Made by a program: the position numbers and the translations under genes. The notes under the pieces were generated by a model. The model had not been told where the DNA came from and did no database searches. It worked only from the letters and a program-made list of their open reading frames with translations. A stretch of 64,000 bases of DNA from Akebia trifoliata (lineage: Eukaryota > Streptophyta > Magnoliopsida > Ranunculales > Lardizabalaceae). This document shows, one piece after another, positions 1 through 10,781 of this stretch (the stretch's first letter is position 1; every line of letters begins with the position of its first letter). Location of the stretch: positions 14,367,658 to 14,431,657 of the forward strand of contig CM030704.1 in assembly GCA_017979445.1 (NCBI GenBank), written 5' to 3'.

Positions 1-1164
1 CTAATGGCCATGATAAGTTTGGGGGTCTAACTCAAAACCAATTGACAATGAGTGGAAAGGCCTAGGATCTTATAAGGAGAGAGAGAAGGCAATTTGTGTC
101 TGATGTGGGACTAAACTCAATAAAAATAATCAGCAATTTTTTCAAAACATTATCTATTTTCACAACTCAGCCAATTAATGGTTCATTTTTTTGGTGGACA
201 CCTTTTCTCTCAATGTTTTTTATCCCAAAATTCAACGAAATTTGTGATAGGGATCTAGCAAAAAGGAGTAGTTGAACATTTGTCTTTGGAAGGGGAAACA
301 TTGAAAACTAAGAGCTAAGGCTAAATTTAAAATGTTGCAAAAATTAAGTGGATGAAACTTGTGCTCTTAGTGTCAAATGTTCATAAACAAGCAAAAAATG
401 GCAAAAGCCAAGTTTGTATCTGACATGTAATTTTTCCTCATATTATTTAGAATTTCATTTCATAAAAAAAATATATAGATATTAGATAACAATAAAAATG
501 GGTTAAGAGAGGAAACTAATTTGCAAAGGACCTTCTTAATTTCAGTTCTTGTATTCATTGGGTGGGTTTTAATTAATAGTTTATACCAAAACTAATAAAT
601 AACCACAAATTTTCATGCACAATTGAAAATGACACACTCCCTCATCACAGAACCATAGATCATCTGCATCGAGATTCGTATAACCAGAAATCTTTTCTTG
701 TATATCCCAAGGGAAATTATCTATGGTTATGTATGGTGTATATTAGAGGGGGGCGTCATATTAAATAGAAAAAGATTACTTTTCAAAATTGTTAACTTAG
801 TTATGTTATACGAAAGATATAAGATAATGCTTTCTTTTTAAAAAAAAATCTCTCTTTAAGAAGTAATAAATTTTTAGAAGGGATAGCCTTTTAGTTTATA
901 TGAAAATTTGAAGAACTTTATATAACATGCATTAATTTTGAATTAAAAGAATACCTTAAATCAACTATACTAGCATTATCGGATGTGCTAATAAAGAGTC
1001 GTTTTGAATTGAACCAATTTGCGGTACAATTCGCTCTTACGTTGTGAAATTGAGCGAACTTTGGCATTTTACTTAAATTTTTTACAACCCCCTCTACATT
1101 AATAGTACTTGAGATGTCCCCTAGTTTTTAAAGATAGTGTGGACACAGATTTCCATTTTCGGAA
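1..1164. other. Unassigned AT-rich intergenic DNA
   Basis: I find no coding region, no LTR terminus and no repeat shared with the rest of the window. The first 120 bases contain a block beginning CTAACTCAAAACCAATTG, then CTTATAAGGAGAG, then TGATGTGGGACTAAA. Blocks of this kind recur in many dicot genomes and may be a dispersed repeat, but that is recollection, not a match. The right edge is where the truncated E1 gag begins. Confidence 0.5.
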
Positions 1165-2105
1165 TATCTCTACGGGCCTTCTGCAAATCTGTCAAGATAA
1201 GCTCGAGCGCATATTGTGACAACCTAGTGAACATCATATCATAGTCCGTAATCGATAGATTTCCTTGCACTAACCTTAAAAACTCCTAGTGCTTGATTTC
1301 TCGAGCAGTCTTAGATACAAATCTATCAACAAACATCCTCTAGAAGTCTACCCACTCAAACGATCCATCTCCTACTACATTTCTTTCAAAATGTTACTAA
1401 TAACTGGCATCCCCGTCCAACTAGAATGTAGATATCGTCACCCACTGATCTCTCAGGCACTACATGGCATTCAAAATCTTTCAGGTCTTCAAAACCCACT
1501 CATTGACCTCAATTGGATCGAAAAAATCCCCAAATCTTGATGGATGTAATCATTAAAAATTCTGCAACCATATCCATGGATTTACCTGTCCTTTGGGCTG
1601 AGGAATTCTCTTATTTTTCAAAAGCACAACTTGTAGTAGTAGTCCCTGAGGTGGAATAGTATTTGCCTTTCGTAAAAAAGTCTAATGCTCTCTCATTTCT
1701 TAGATCTAGTGGTGCACCTTGCAATTATGGTAAGTCTTGTACCATTTATCACTTCCGTTCGCTAGTCTTGTTTGTTCGGGGTGGCACGAGTACGTTAACA
1801 ACTTTATTAAAATCTGATGACCTTATTGTTCCCTGAATTGCTTTGTCTAGCATCTTTTTGAGCCACGCATCCTTAATTGATTGATGTCGACCCGAACATT
1901 GCTCTCCTTTATGTCCTAATTTGCCACATTCATAATATATCACAACTCTTTCTTTCAATTGATTTAATAGTATATGTTGTTGTTTCTTATAAAATTATTT
2001 CATCTATTGAGTTGGTATGTCTATAATATCACTCCCCACGTATTGTTATTTTTCCTAAGAATTTGCTAGTTTCGTAGTTGTTTGTCTCTTATTAGGTACT
2101 AATTA
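1165..2105 (-). pseudogene. E1 gag relic, copy A (Ty3/Gypsy)
   Basis: Minus-strand gag fragment of a Ty3/Gypsy retrotransposon. Gag packages the element RNA in virus-like particles. Near 1160-1260 the minus strand reads GNLSITDYDMMFTRLSQY followed by LILTDLQKARR, the typical end of a retrotransposon gag core. The same segment recurs as copy B at 7340-8298. An open stretch at 1749-1958 holds a zinc-knuckle-like CGKLGHKGEQC whose first Cys is replaced by Tyr; copy B keeps that Cys. This knuckle lies upstream of the gag core, the reverse of the usual order. Many stops and frameshifts are present. The copy is cut off near 1165, losing everything downstream of the core. It follows the PBS at 2601-2612, so it is the start of an internal region. 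Confidence 0.7.
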
Positions 2106-2600
2106 CTTTTCTTCCATTTGACTTCGAGGTGGTGGTGGTGGTTGTATTTTTCTTATTTCCTCTCTGGACATGACATGAAACTCAACCATCTATCCATGAA
2201 TGACATTAGCTAGGTCAGTGGTTTGATCCAGAATCTGTCTCGTCTCTGTTGCGTTTCGGCCTCTACCTTGTCCACTCCTCTCGCTTGTATTTATTCTTAA
2301 CAAGGCAGTTATCATAATAAGGCCAAAACCGTTCTTACGTAACTATGAATTGCTACCGTAGTCTGGAACTTAGTAATGGACTCTATTTCCATTACTAACA
2401 GAACAAACCTAGAATCCTATCATAGGCTTACTAGTTCTATAGACTTCTAGACACGGAAGAACTCGTAATTCCAATACGGAACTACTAATGAGCTCGAATA
2501 TCAGATTCCTAGTGACACTCAATGATTATCTCCAATGTCTGTGGTATCAGCCCACTTTATAAACATAGTAGATCTGTATCTCATATGGATCTAATATTAT
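2106..2600 (-). other. E1 leader between PBS and gag
   Basis: Minus-strand leader running from the PBS towards the gag relic. Around 2130-2150 there is a short GGTGGTGGTGGTGG run, which on the coding strand gives a CCACC-rich stretch. Only fragments of open frame exist. Copy B does not extend into this part because it is truncated at 8298. Confidence 0.5.
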
Positions 2601-2612
2601 GCCCTGATACCA
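2601..2612 (-). other. E1 primer binding site (initiator tRNA-Met type)
   Basis: The minus strand reads TGGTATCAGGGC, two bases beyond the LTR end. This is the tRNA-iMet type PBS (usual form TGGTATCAGAGC) with one change. It fixes the orientation of the element and the inner edge of the LTR. Confidence 0.8.
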
Positions 2613-2614
2613 TT

Positions 2615-4251
2615 TGTGGCGCCCCGCCAAACGCTACCACAAAGCCCAATGTCAGTCTCGAGGCACAAGGTGGCACCTCGAAATTTTGGCATGGTCTCCT
2701 CTATTTATATTAGCATTCCAAGGCGTTCAACTTGTACCTAATAAATGACATACATAATCCTCCATATAAACATACAAAATATAATACTAGCGGAAGCCTA
2801 TATAAATCTAATAACATACGATAGATCAGAGTACGAAAGGATAAATAAAATACAAGATTATACAAAAATTCCTCACTTTAACAAAAGTCCTAACATTAAA
2901 TATAGAATCCATAATACTTCTAAACAAGCTGATACCACTAGGGGATATAGCCCCAACACTTACCAAGTAACGAACTCTGGTCGTCTATCTGACCTATCAA
3001 ATAGTACTCTCTCATGTTCTTACACCTGCCTTGCCAAGCTTTAGATCTGAAACTAAAAAAAATGGAAAAGAAAAGGGTGAGTAACAATGGTTACCCAGTA
3101 AGGAAACAAACAATTTCTACCAATAACCTCTCCTCACATGGACGAATAATCATTTATAATTTTAATATATGCAAAGTCTTACAGAAGAAACTACGATTAA
3201 CTGGTACATATAACTAGGGATGAGTAAATAAACATTTAAAACTCATATTACATTCATTAAACATTTTTTTATACAAATCTAATTGACCAAATGAAAACAT
3301 TAAACATGCATTTCATTTTATATATCGAAATAAGGCAATAGATACATAATACACAATGGTGGAGTAGTGAAATTAGAGAGTTAGGATTCACGATTGGGTC
3401 GCTCCCAGTCGGGACATGATGTTTCATAATAAAGTATTAGTTGTAATTTTATGGATGGTCGTTGTTTACCATACCTGTGGGACCATTTATCTGGCTCAGA
3501 CTGGCCGTTTGACGTGACCGTAAGCAATGGGTCTCTTTTTTATGTGTCAAAACATTCGACTACTATAAATTGTTAGTGATTACTAACTAATCATTTTCAT
3601 CTATGCCTATCAAATGTGCATGTGATTCCCAAAGATAAAAATCCATTCGTAGACATTACAAGTTTACTAATAAATATTGAGAGGAATAAATCCAGATTTC
3701 AGTTGTAACTCCACTCTCATACATATATCATACCACATATGAGCTTGGAGGTCCCTACCGTATATCCCAAGATAGTACACCACTCCAGATGATATGACGC
3801 ACTATCCTTCAGGCATTAACAAACTCTTTAACAACTCACAAAATAACTACATAATATATATATATAGGGGACGGTTCAGCAGCCCTAAAGTTTGCCAAGT
3901 TTGGTGCCAAACATTTTTCAAAATATGGGTTAGAAGCTTTGGAATAGCTGATTTTTTGTGAGGATGATCTCTATGAGGAGGAGATCATCCTCACCAAAAA
4001 TTAGCCTATTCCAAAACTTATAACCCCATCAAAAGTGATTTACAAAAATTGGACGGTCCACGATTCTTCAACTTGTAAACTAGGGTTAAAAGTTTTAAAA
4101 TGAGCTGATTTTTGTTTAGGATGATCTCTTCACCGTAGAGATCATCCTCACAAAAAATCAGTCTATTCCAAAACTTCTAACCCCATCAAAATTGATTTAC
4201 AAAAAATGTTTGGCACCAAACTTGGCAAACTTTAGGGCTACTGAACCGCTC

Positions 4252-4293
<42 letters not shown>

Positions 4294-5976
4294 TTTTGAA
4301 AACAAAAGAGAAATTAATAATACAAGTTGAGAATAGATATCCAGTTTCCTACCATGCAACTGTGGCCACCTAGCCTAAAATAAATAACGGAACGGAAAAG
4401 TAAATAGTGTCTCGCGCTAACAGAAAGTAAATAAACATACAACCAGTAATATTATCCCAAAATATTCGTTCACCAACCTACACACAAAACAACAATGTAA
4501 AATGCAGACATCACCCCTCGGGTGTGACTCTGACATTTTAATGTTTCATACGTTTTTTTCCTTTCTCGATTTTTACATTTTTCAATCTCTTAAACAAATT
4601 ATACACTTTGTAATTTTCCTCAACTCAATATGAATTCATTGAATATTAAATTATTTTTCAATTATAAAATTCATTTTTATCAATAACATTGAAAAAATAT
4701 AAAACTTAGATCAAAACGGGGTCTGAGCGGTATACAGAATCCAACTAATAGAAATAACCTAGTGAAATATCCTACCCACGTATAATTTATTATAAAATAC
4801 AATTAACATATCGAATATGAATGTTCTGGCATGAATTTCAAACAACGAAAAAGAATTTTATATTTTAAAAATACATAACAAATTTATTATAAAATCCTAA
4901 ATGCAATTTTCATAAATCTACGGTTAGCGATAGAGATTGAGAATCTTTACTATCTCGGTGCGAAAGGATTGAATTGCGTGCGTGGAAATTGAGACAAATG
5001 ATGCAAAAATCAAGACGGATCAGACTTCGAAGTAGTTGATTTTTGCATCTGACTCGGTGGTTTCAAAGATCTCAATGTCGTCGTCCTTTCTCCCGTCTAC
5101 GGTGGAGACGGTTAGACCCCGATACAGCGAAATCCGAGGTCGAAATTACGAAACTCCCGTATATATATATGACTGTTTTTTTATGATACTAGATGAAAAA
5201 AGAGAAAACAAGAAGAAATTGGGTGGATTTTGTAGATGTCGAAGCTGTAGACCTTTTCTCCTTCTGCATCGAAAGTCGATGGCGACCTGATTGTAATGAA
5301 TCTGAGGAAGAAAAAAAGAGAACAAATAAATTTTAAAAAAAAAAAAACCTTGTTAACTGGATTTTGGATGACTTTGGAAGATGAATAGTGAAATTTTTTT
5401 AAAAATTTATTTATATAAATTTTTGGGACGAAATCGGTATTTTATCTATTGTTTCGTTTGACGATAACTTGATCGTTCGAACTGCAAAAATGGCAAATGA
5501 ATACTCTATTTCGTCTAATTTTTTATTTTGGATTAAATGGTGTAGTCAATTTCTATAAATTCTATCTAAAACAAAATTTTACATTTTTAGCTTGATGTGA
5601 CACTAAAATTGACGTCATTTTTGTTTTTAACGATAATTCGACTTTTTAGACTCCAAAAATAATAAGTAAATAGTCTATGTTCAATAATTTTTTGTTACGA
5701 ACCTAATAGTATGATCAAATCTTAATAATTTTTGCTCTAGCAAGAAGTCATTATTTTGACCTGGTCCGACTCGATAATCGAGGATTTTGTAATTTTTCTG
5801 TTTAGACTCACATTTGAGCGTGCTTATAGGTTAAAGTATGTTTTTCAACCATTTTGAATCTAATGGTGAGGTTAAATTCCATTAAAAATTATCAGAAACA
5901 TCCTAAAATTTTACCCTAAGTCCGACTTTCAAAATTTTTCTCAAAATTTTACGAATCGAAAAATTGGGATTTTACA
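2615..5976 (-). repeat. E1 long terminal repeat, complete (minus strand)
   Basis: On the minus strand this LTR begins TGTAAAATCCC directly after a purine tract and ends GGGGCGCCACA two bases before the PBS, so both termini (TG...CA) are defined. Length is 3362 bp, about 2975 bp without the foldback element at 3867-4253. A second copy lies at 59655-62625. Internal sequence flanks it on both sides, so it works as the 3' LTR of the right unit and the 5' LTR of the left unit. A long LTR with a Met PBS and an AAGAGGGGAGAA tract fits a chromovirus such as Tekay/Del, but no pol is left to confirm this. Small open frames inside it, for example 5036-5290, show no domain and are not called genes. Confidence 0.85.
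3867..4253. mobile_element. Foldback MITE inserted in (TA)n of the E1 LTR
   Basis: A 387-bp non-coding element with long terminal inverted repeats. The left end begins GGGGACGGTTCAGCAGCCC, and the complement of the right end begins GGGAGCGGTTCAGTAGCCC. Pairing continues through the TTTGGTGCCAAACA region, about 50 bp in all. Two inner hairpins are built from GATGATCTC and GAGATCATC near 3961-3990 and 4119-4150. It lies in a TA microsatellite, so the target duplication cannot be measured. The sister LTR has only (TA)n here (60902-60956), an empty site. The superfamily is not determined. Confidence 0.8.
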
Positions 5977-5990
5977 TTCTCCCCTCTTAA
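5977..5990 (-). other. E1 polypurine tract
   Basis: The minus strand reads TTAAGAGGGGAGAA immediately before the LTR start TGTAAAATCC. A purine tract of this form primes plus-strand DNA synthesis in Ty3/Gypsy elements. It shows that the LTR at 2615-5976 is the 3' LTR of the internal region at 5977-8298. Confidence 0.85.
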
Positions 5991-6889
5991 TAAAAATTTC
6001 GTCCTAAATTGAAATCATATCTTATCAAGCTTTGTTGCTATTCTACAAATACAACATGTATAATAAACAACACCTATTTTCGATTATTATCTATTCTTGG
6101 TCCTAAGTCAATCTCATTTATAACTCATAACCTTATATTACCTATATTGCGTTAACCCAACACATTCATTTATAATCACTCCAATTTTAACTTATACTCT
6201 AATTAATCCATTATTTGGATAACCTTAAGACAACAATTAACTGATATTATATCACTTCCCCACCGATATCTATCAACAACAATCCTATCACTTCCCCACC
6301 AATACCTTATCACCTATCACATCTTCTCTATTCTTTATCTTTACTTTTTTCATCAATTACATCGTCTATTATGTTTTACTCATAATCGCCATGAGTATTA
6401 CTCCTTAATGCATAGATTTACAACAAACACACCACTATTATTTGCACACAATTTATTACTTGTTAATAAAATAATACACAACATCCACACTTAATATATC
6501 CTTACTACAATAGAAATATCTATTAACACTAAATTCGCAAACTGTAATAAAATCTCCATTCCCAATACACCATTATCTTTATATTCAATGCAATATTTCA
6601 ATTTTTACTCTATCTTACCTGCCTATTTCATCAACATTCTTTATCCCATACTACCTTAATAAATTTTTATCAATCAAAGTCTCCCTGTGGTGTAGATGAT
6701 TTCATTACTTGACCCATGTCAATAGTTTCTAGCTCTAACAAGTGTGTAAAATCTCAACAAAACTATATGTTCTAGAGGAACCATTGTTGAATAGAACTTC
6801 ACTTTCTAATATTATAATTAAAAATCGTACCTTCCAAATTTCGTCGGAGACAGGTATTTTTTCTTGGGTTACAACCCTTACTCACGATT
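5991..6889 (-). other. E1 internal 3' region without pol
   Basis: AT-rich DNA between the gag zinc knuckle and the PPT. In a complete element this interval would hold about 3-4 kb of protease, RT, RNase H and integrase. Only 0.9 kb is present and no motif of those domains is visible on either strand. Either pol was deleted, or the family is non-autonomous and depended on relatives. Confidence 0.6.
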
Positions 6890-8298
6890 GTAATAGAGGG
6901 CACTCTCTCCTAATATGTCCCACCTGACCACATGCGTAATATGTCAACGATCTTGTCTTTGTAGATTTTGTGGGCAGCTTGTAGACCAGGATCTGTAGGG
7001 GCTCTGAACCTTTCTTGTTGGTTTCTTTGACCCTATTGGCTTCATAAGAGTTCCAGTCGCTTTATAACTCAATGATAGGGGAACTCTACAGCTTGGTAGT
7101 GGAGGAGTTATATATTGTGGATACATTGATCAAGGGAAGATTGGCCTCGAATACATCGGCCTCTTGGTCGGATTTGATCTGGGAAGAAAAGATATCTAAG
7201 GTCGACTAATTTACCCTTTGGAGGTCTGTAATTCCATCTTTCCTTGCTCTATCCTCTAAGCTCGACTCATTGTATCTCTATAATTAGTAGTCTCAATCAT
7301 CAACTTCTTGGCCCTTAGGTAGGGTTATAGTCCTCTAAAGAATCTACGGGCCTTCTGCAGATCTGTCAAAATAAGTTTGGGCGCATATCGTGACAACCTA
7401 GTGAACATCATATTATAGTCCGTAATCGATAGATTTCCTTAAAATAACCTCAAAAACTCCTAGTGCTTGATTTCTCGAGTAATCTTATATACAAATATAT
7501 TAACAAACAACCTCCCAAAGTCTACCCACTCAAACGATCAATCTCCCAATACATTCTTTTCAAAATGTTACTAATGACTGGCATCCCCGTCCAACTAGAA
7601 TGTAGATATCGTCACCCACTGATCTCTCAGGTACTACATGGTACTCAAAATCTTTCAGGTCTTCAAAACCCACTCATTGACCTCAATCGGATCGAAAAAA
7701 CCTCCAAATCTCTGTGGACGTAATCATTGGAAATTCTACAACCACATCCCTGGATTTACCTATTCTTTGAGTTGAGAAATTCTCTCATTCTTCAAAGGCA
7801 CAACCTGAAGTAGTGGTCCCTGAGGTGGAATAGTATTTTCCTTTTGCGAAGAAGTCCAATGCTCTCGCATTTCTTGGATCTAGTGGTGCACCTTGCAATT
7901 GTGGTAAGTCTTGTACCATTTATCACTTCCGTTCGCTAATCTTGTCTATTTGGGGTGGCACGAGTACATTAACAACTTTATTAAAATCTGATGACCTTAT
8001 TGTTTCCTGAATTGGTTTGTCTAACATCCTTTTGAGCCACGCATCCTTAATCGATTGATGTTGACCCGAACATTGCTTACTTTATGTCCCAATTTGCCAC
8101 ATTCGTAACATATCACAACTCTTTCTTCCAATTGATTTAGTAGTATATGTTATTGTTTCTTATAAAATTATTCCATCTATTAAGTTTGTATGTCTATAAT
8201 ATCACTCCTCACGTATTGTTATTTTTTATAAGAATTTGTTTGTTTCGTAACTATTTGTTTCTTATTAGATATTAATTACTTTTCTTCCATTTGTCTCA
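6890..8298 (-). pseudogene. E1 gag relic, copy B, with zinc knuckle
   Basis: Minus-strand gag relic overlapping copy A over 7340-8298 and extending further downstream. Near 7660-7690 one frame reads EVNEWVLKT, and near 7380-7460 TREIKH then GNLSITDYD, the start and end of a retrotransposon gag core. A zinc knuckle follows at 6898-6947 (YYACGQVGHIRREC), whose first Cys codon is TAT in place of TGT. A second knuckle-like motif, ICYECGKLGHK, lies upstream near 8080-8130; it is followed by a small deletion and frameshift relative to copy A. The fragment ends abruptly at 8298, where Tat2-type 3' sequence starts. It is broken by many stops and is not translatable. Confidence 0.7.
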
Positions 8299-8665
8299 AG
8301 TTTCGCTCAGGTTTTATTTAGATTTTGCTAGGTCATTTTACTCAATTTCTTATTGTTAAGTTCATTAACCTCTCACTATGAATGCTTAGAATGGAGGCAC
8401 GTCTTTTCAAAACCATCATTACACTGTTGCACACACGTGCACTCTCGTTGCATTTGCATTTTTCAAGGAAAATTTTTCAAAATTCAAGGATTTGATATTT
8501 TTTAGTCTAAAGAGAGCTTACCCTCAAAGATCTGGATGCCTAGACAAATTGTCAAAATAAGTTGCAAAATGAGCTATCACTGGCTTTGGCATTCGGATGT
8601 CGCACTATCTACCCAATAGGTTTGTCCATCTAGTTTGCTTCTACCCTCTGCTAAAGAGGGGCATC
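8299..8665 (+). repeat. Tat2-type 3' internal end with PPT
   Basis: This stretch aligns with 43415-43791, the last part of the Tat2 internal region; both share ACTGTTGCACACACGTGCAC and GGCATTCGGATG-like segments. It ends with the purine tract AAAGAGGGGCATC just before the LTR start TGTAGACACC. It is non-coding 3' UTR of a Tat/Ogre-like element. Confidence 0.75.
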
Positions 8666-9143
8666 TGTAGACACCCCATTTTTGCATTTGTATAATTCGA
8701 CAATTCGTCACTCGATGGCGGTGAATTCGTAATGATGAGTACAAAAAACTCGAAGACTTATGAGTACAGTCTTTTCATCTCCCCTACTTGTTACAACTCA
8801 TATAGAATTTTATGCACGCTTAGGATCGCTACACGTTACACTCGATTTAGCAAGCACGTATGCTTAAGTTAGCCACACATTTTGATAACTTAGAAATAAT
8901 CACGTTGGGACTGTAAAAAACCTCACGCCAAAATTCGTAAAAAATATGCAAAAATCACCAAAATGATGAAAATACCCCTCATGAATTTTAGACCTCAAAA
9001 AAGTCTTGAAAGTACCTCCATTGTATTCATAATGTGATTTCGAGTCTAACGAGACCAAAATCGATGAAAATAGAGAAATTTAGAAAAAATCACAAAAATG
9101 ACCGAAATGCCCCTCAATGTCCGACTTTGACATAGAGACCTTG
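8666..9143 (+). repeat. Tat2 left LTR, part 1 (interrupted)
   Basis: Begins TGTAGACACCCC after a PPT and matches the start of the Tat1 LTRs and of 43792-44337. It stops at the target duplication CCTTG (9139-9143), where element C is inserted. The LTR resumes at 34171: GAGACCTTG continues as ACTCTTAGGAAAT, matching the uninterrupted form at 44290-44315. Total LTR length without the insertion is about 3.24 kb. Confidence 0.85.
9139..9143. other. Target site duplication of element C, left copy
   Basis: CCTTG here and at 34166-34170 directly flanks the two outer LTR ends of element C. Five bases is the length usually left by Ty3/Gypsy integrase. Confidence 0.85.
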
Positions 9144-9894
9144 TAATGGAGATCGAGTTGTTGACCCAATAACTCCAGTTGATGTTTTCAAGTCTTCTCA
9201 AGAACCATTACAAGGAATTGGAGGTCTGATGACTAGGGCAAGGACAAAGAGGATGGTAGAAGCATTGCAAGGCTTGATTGCGGAAGTACAATACAAAGAC
9301 GCCATTCTAGAAGAGTCTAAGGCTAGCATCAAAGATATCAAAGTTTCATCAAGGATGGTCAACTATCTTTTTATACAAGAGATCAATTTGAAAGATCAAA
9401 TTGGGTGCAAGTGTTAATTTGGAATTTTTATGTTCTAATTGTCCTTAGTTTTGATTTCTTTATTTCCTAAGGACTAATTAGACTTTCTTTATTTTTCCAA
9501 GGACTAATTAGAATCAATCTTGATCTAATTTGTCTATAAAAGGGCACCTCATCTTGTAATTGAGAAACAATTGATAATTAACATTTTCTGAAAATTGAAG
9601 TTTCTTCAAGAACTTTGTTTTGTTTCATGTGATCTAGTTTGAGTTATTTATGAGATCTTTATGAGTTCTTTATGAGTTCTTGATCGAGTACATGAATCTT
9701 CGACTTATCAAAGGAGTGATCAACCTTTGTGACGTCTCAAGATTGGGGTTTTAGGGACTTAGTTTCCTTAAGGTTCTAATCCGATCATCATCTTTTGTTC
9801 CTAAGTAATCTAACACGTTTTGAAGACATCGAATTCAAGGATTCCTAGAAGAGATCTTCTAGAGGGTTCATATCATTCAAGAGGGATCATATCA
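9144..9894 (+). repeat. Element C 5' LTR
   Basis: A 751-bp LTR beginning TAATGGAGATCGAG and ending GGATCATATCA. Its partner is at 33382-34165. The start is TA rather than the usual TG in both copies. The flanking CCTTG duplication and the PBS two bases after the end support these borders. Differences from the 3' LTR are about 13 in the first 160 bp by eye, so this is a fairly old insertion. The open stretch at 9229-9417 (MTRARTKRM...) matches the C-terminal tail of the polyprotein that runs into the 3' LTR. Confidence 0.9.
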
Positions 9895-9896
9895 TT

Positions 9897-9908
9897 TGGT
9901 ATCAGAGC
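9897..9908 (+). other. Element C primer binding site (tRNA-iMet)
   Basis: TGGTATCAGAGC, an exact match to the usual initiator-Met PBS, two bases after the LTR end at 9894. Confidence 0.9.
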
Positions 9909-10781
9909 ACCAAGATTGCTGGAAAATAGATCATTATTGAAGGAATTCTTCAAAGATTTGGTTCGGGCGACATTCGAATTGGAGAATAACAGGGGTAGAT
10001 CTTGCTTCCCAACAAACATTCATTCCAATTCAAAACCAAGGATGGCTGGATAAACCAGGTTTTTAGATTTCAAAACCCATTCTTGATGCATTCTTGATTG
10101 AAGAGAAAGATTCTTTGTTGCTGTTATACATTTTTTTATTGTTCAAAAACTATATATATTGTTCAATCTTTTGGGCGATATAATATAAATCAGCAAACAA
10201 CTTGATAGATTTCTTGTTGTCACAACGATTTTTAAATTCTTGATAGTAAATCATTTGTTGGAGATTACGTTGTTTTAATAGAATTAAATCATCAATTCCA
10301 TTATCAAAGTTGCTATAAATTCTTCGTCAAATTCATACCGAATATGTGTTGAACATAAACATTTCTTGAGAGAGTATATAGTCACCGTTCTTGCTGTATT
10401 CTTGTCCATTAATGTTGTGTGTTCATCACCATAGGCGTTGCTGTGTTTTTTTTTTTTTCGAAGAAAACGTGATGAACAGCAAAAAGCAAATATAGAGAAA
10501 CAATAATGATTTCTTGTTTTCTTTATCTCAGCCCAACAAAAACAATATTACGAAAGAAATTTTCTGAAAACAAGATCGAGGATGATCTAGGTAATCACGA
10601 ATTTGTGTTGTTGCTATTTTTTTTTTTGTTTCAAACAATCTTAATGTACCTAACACGCCGAATATAACAACAAACTACAGCAAACAGCAAACTATGAAGA
10701 TTTGTCCTTAAATTGTAATCTGATTTCAACTCTAACGTTGAATTTGGTGAACAAACTACAGCAAACAGCAAACAGCAAACT
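9909..10781 (+). other. Element C leader with gag and protease missing
   Basis: In a chromovirus about 2 kb of gag and protease would lie here. The interval is only 0.87 kb and shows no gag core, zinc knuckle or protease motif. Short direct repeats built on ACTACAGCAAACAGCAAAC occur near 10672-10693 and 10753-10781, the second touching the start of the surviving pol frame. They are plausible scars of the deletion. Confidence 0.6.
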
